A stretch of 7,318 bases of DNA from Kiritimatiellia bacterium. Its GTDB lineage: Bacteria; Verrucomicrobiota; Kiritimatiellia; RFP12; UBA3636. The DNA lies in the NCBI GenBank assembly GCA_017413145.1, contig JAFPUX010000245.1, forward strand, positions 1 through 7,318. The letters are read 5' to 3'. Shown here piece after piece: positions 6,788-7,318 of this stretch; within the stretch, counting starts at the first letter, position 1; each line of letters starts with the position of its first letter. Position numbers and translations under genes: made by a program. The notes beneath the pieces were generated by a model. That model was not told the origin of the DNA. It ran no database searches and saw only the letters and a list, made by a program, of their open reading frames with translations.

Positions 6788-6878
6788 CCGCTGGAAGCTG
6801 CGGTCTTCTGCGGAGCGAGGGTCGGGGTTTGGAGAACCCGATGCCGGAATCTCGGGTTCCGGGATCCCGGATTCCCGC
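6788..6878. repeat. Cluster of three hairpins in the intergenic region
   Basis: Three inverted repeats follow one another. CCGC (6788-6791) pairs with GCGG (6800-6803). GGGTT (6825-6829) pairs with AACCC (6835-6839) around a 5-base loop. The third and strongest has outer arms GGAATC (6846-6851) and GATTCC (6870-6875) and inner arms CGGG (6853-6856) and CCCG (6866-6869), separated by a single unpaired T. Within it, 6858-6871 is also a perfect 14-base palindrome, so two alternative folds are possible. The cluster could be a dispersed palindromic repeat, a structured RNA or a leader element. Orientation cannot be decided. Confidence 0.5.
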
Positions 6879-6986
6879 GCAGGAGAAAACTACCACACCC
6901 CGGCCTCCGCCGCAAGCGGATTCCGAAGTGGAACCAACTCTTCACTTGCCGCCGCCGTTGCCGGTCTTACGCGCCGCGCGGAACGC

Positions 6987-7016
6987 TTGCGGGGGACGCG
7001 GAGCCTGTGCTAGACT
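6987..7016 (+). promoter_or_regulatory. Predicted promoter of the gene at 7025
   Basis: TTGCGG (6987-6992), an 18-base spacer and TAGACT (7011-7016), preceded by GTGC and followed by CCGGG. The context closely matches the uxaC promoter, which has GTGG before and GCGGG after its -10. Only eight bases separate the -10 from the ATG, so the transcript should start within about two bases of the start codon. Confidence 0.6.
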
Positions 7017-7024
7017 CCGGGTCC

Positions 7025-7318
7025 ATGCGAACCACGAACCGTTCCGCCCTTCTCGCCGCCGCGATCGTCTTCGCCTGCACGGCCGCCGCCGCGCAGACGA
7101 ACGAGCCGCCGGAGGCTGCGCCGCCCGCCGCGCCGGCCGAGGTGGCGGAGGCCGCGCTGCGGGACAACATCCCGTCGCTGGCGTTCGAGGCGGCGACGAA
7201 CGCGCTGGAGGCGGCGGAGACGCCGGAGGCCCGCGAGCGGGCCTTCGAGCTCGCGGCCGCCGCGCGCGAGCGGACCGCGGCGCCGGCGGACATGCTCGCG
7301 TGGCTCGACGCGGAGTCC
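7025..7318 (+). CDS. Secreted Ala/Glu-rich helical protein, 3' end missing
   Basis: 98 codons are visible, open to the window edge. Residues 1-23 form a Sec signal peptide: Arg2 and Arg6, a hydrophobic stretch LLAAAIVFA, and a predicted signal peptidase I site after AAAA and before QTNEPP. Cys18 is preceded by VFA, a poor lipobox, so lipidation is unlikely. A short Pro/Ala linker (about 26-38) follows. From about residue 39 the sequence is amphipathic helix rich in Ala, Glu and Arg (AFEAATNALEAAETPEARERAFELA), with spacing reminiscent of tetratricopeptide-like helical repeats. That resemblance is weak and no family is assigned. The ATG at 7025 fits the signal peptide and the promoter ends directly before it; no Shine-Dalgarno sequence exists. 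Codon use is strongly GC-biased, like the synthase and uxaC genes and unlike the neighbouring surface-protein gene. The function is unknown; a periplasmic or cell-envelope location is inferred. Confidence 0.75.
   Translation, partial: MRTTNRSALLAAAIVFACTAAAAQTNEPPEAAPPAAPAEVAEAALRDNIPSLAFEAATNALEAAETPEARERAFELAAAARERTAAPADMLAWLDAES

Larger units (their letters stand above)
6581..7024. other. Divergent intergenic region with hairpins, no convincing gene
   Basis: This 444-base gap lies between the divergent starts of the large surface-protein gene (minus) and the secreted-protein gene at 7025 (plus). The half next to the surface-protein gene (about 6581-6740) is AT-richer. The other half is GC-rich and holds three hairpins between 6788 and 6878. 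Open frames on both strands cover the GC-rich part, but none has a recognisable domain or ribosome-binding site and they overlap one another. A promoter for the plus-strand gene is visible at 6987-7016. For the minus-strand gene I could not find a convincing one: TTGAAC, TTGATC and TTGTTC hexamers occur, but none has a TANNNT hexamer at 16-18 bases. Confidence 0.7.

Noticed and set aside
6732..7013. Plus-strand open frame of 93 codons in the intergenic region
   Set aside because: It runs through the hairpin cluster and the promoter at 6987-7016, has no ribosome-binding site and shows no domain.
7070..7096. Lipoprotein signal at Cys18 of the gene at 7025
   Set aside because: The residues before the Cys are V-F-A, and Phe at position -2 is atypical of a lipobox. 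A signal peptidase I site in the following Ala run fits better.

Overview
The window is bacterial chromosomal DNA of high GC content with closely spaced genes. Nothing fixes the species. The secreted BspA-type repeat protein, its beta-sandwich and InlB-like modules and its acidic C-terminal module ending in an FFRV motif resemble surface proteins of gut-associated members of the PVC superphylum, especially Kiritimatiellota-like lineages. That placement is inference and would need a database comparison.

Layout, left to right. (1) Bases 1-794, plus strand: the 3' part of a tRNA-dihydrouridine synthase gene cut by the window edge. (2) Bases 865-2271, plus strand: uxaC, a complete glucuronate/galacturonate isomerase, with its own promoter in the short gap after the synthase gene. 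(3) Bases 2350-2889, minus strand: a type II toxin-antitoxin operon, antitoxin first, with a promoter, a candidate operator and a good Shine-Dalgarno sequence. It converges on uxaC across a short GC-rich gap with a perfect 8-bp inverted repeat. (4) Bases 2996-6580, minus strand: one gene of 1194 codons for a secreted modular protein (signal peptide, leucine-rich repeats, beta-sandwich and InlB-like modules, acidic C-terminal module). (5) Bases 6581-7024: a 444-base divergent intergenic region with three closely spaced hairpins and no convincing gene. (6) Bases 7025-7318, plus strand: the 5' part of a gene for a secreted Ala/Glu-rich helical protein that runs off the window.

The genes do not form one pathway. 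The synthase is tRNA housekeeping, uxaC is uronic-acid catabolism, the toxin-antitoxin pair is an accessory stress or maintenance module, and the large protein is probably displayed outside the cytoplasmic membrane. Three of the four expected transcription units start with the same promoter layout: a -35 starting TTG, an 18-base spacer, and a -10 of TAGAAT or TAGACT. The large surface-protein gene lacks a recognisable copy. It also differs in base composition: sampled 60-base stretches have 28 G+C at its 5' end, 41 in its 3' half, and 47 in uxaC.

I see no CRISPR array, insertion sequence, tRNA or rRNA gene, and no convincing new multi-gene system. The items most worth following up are the shared promoter layout with a near-leaderless start, the modular and compositionally graded surface protein, and the structured intergenic segment at 6788-6878.
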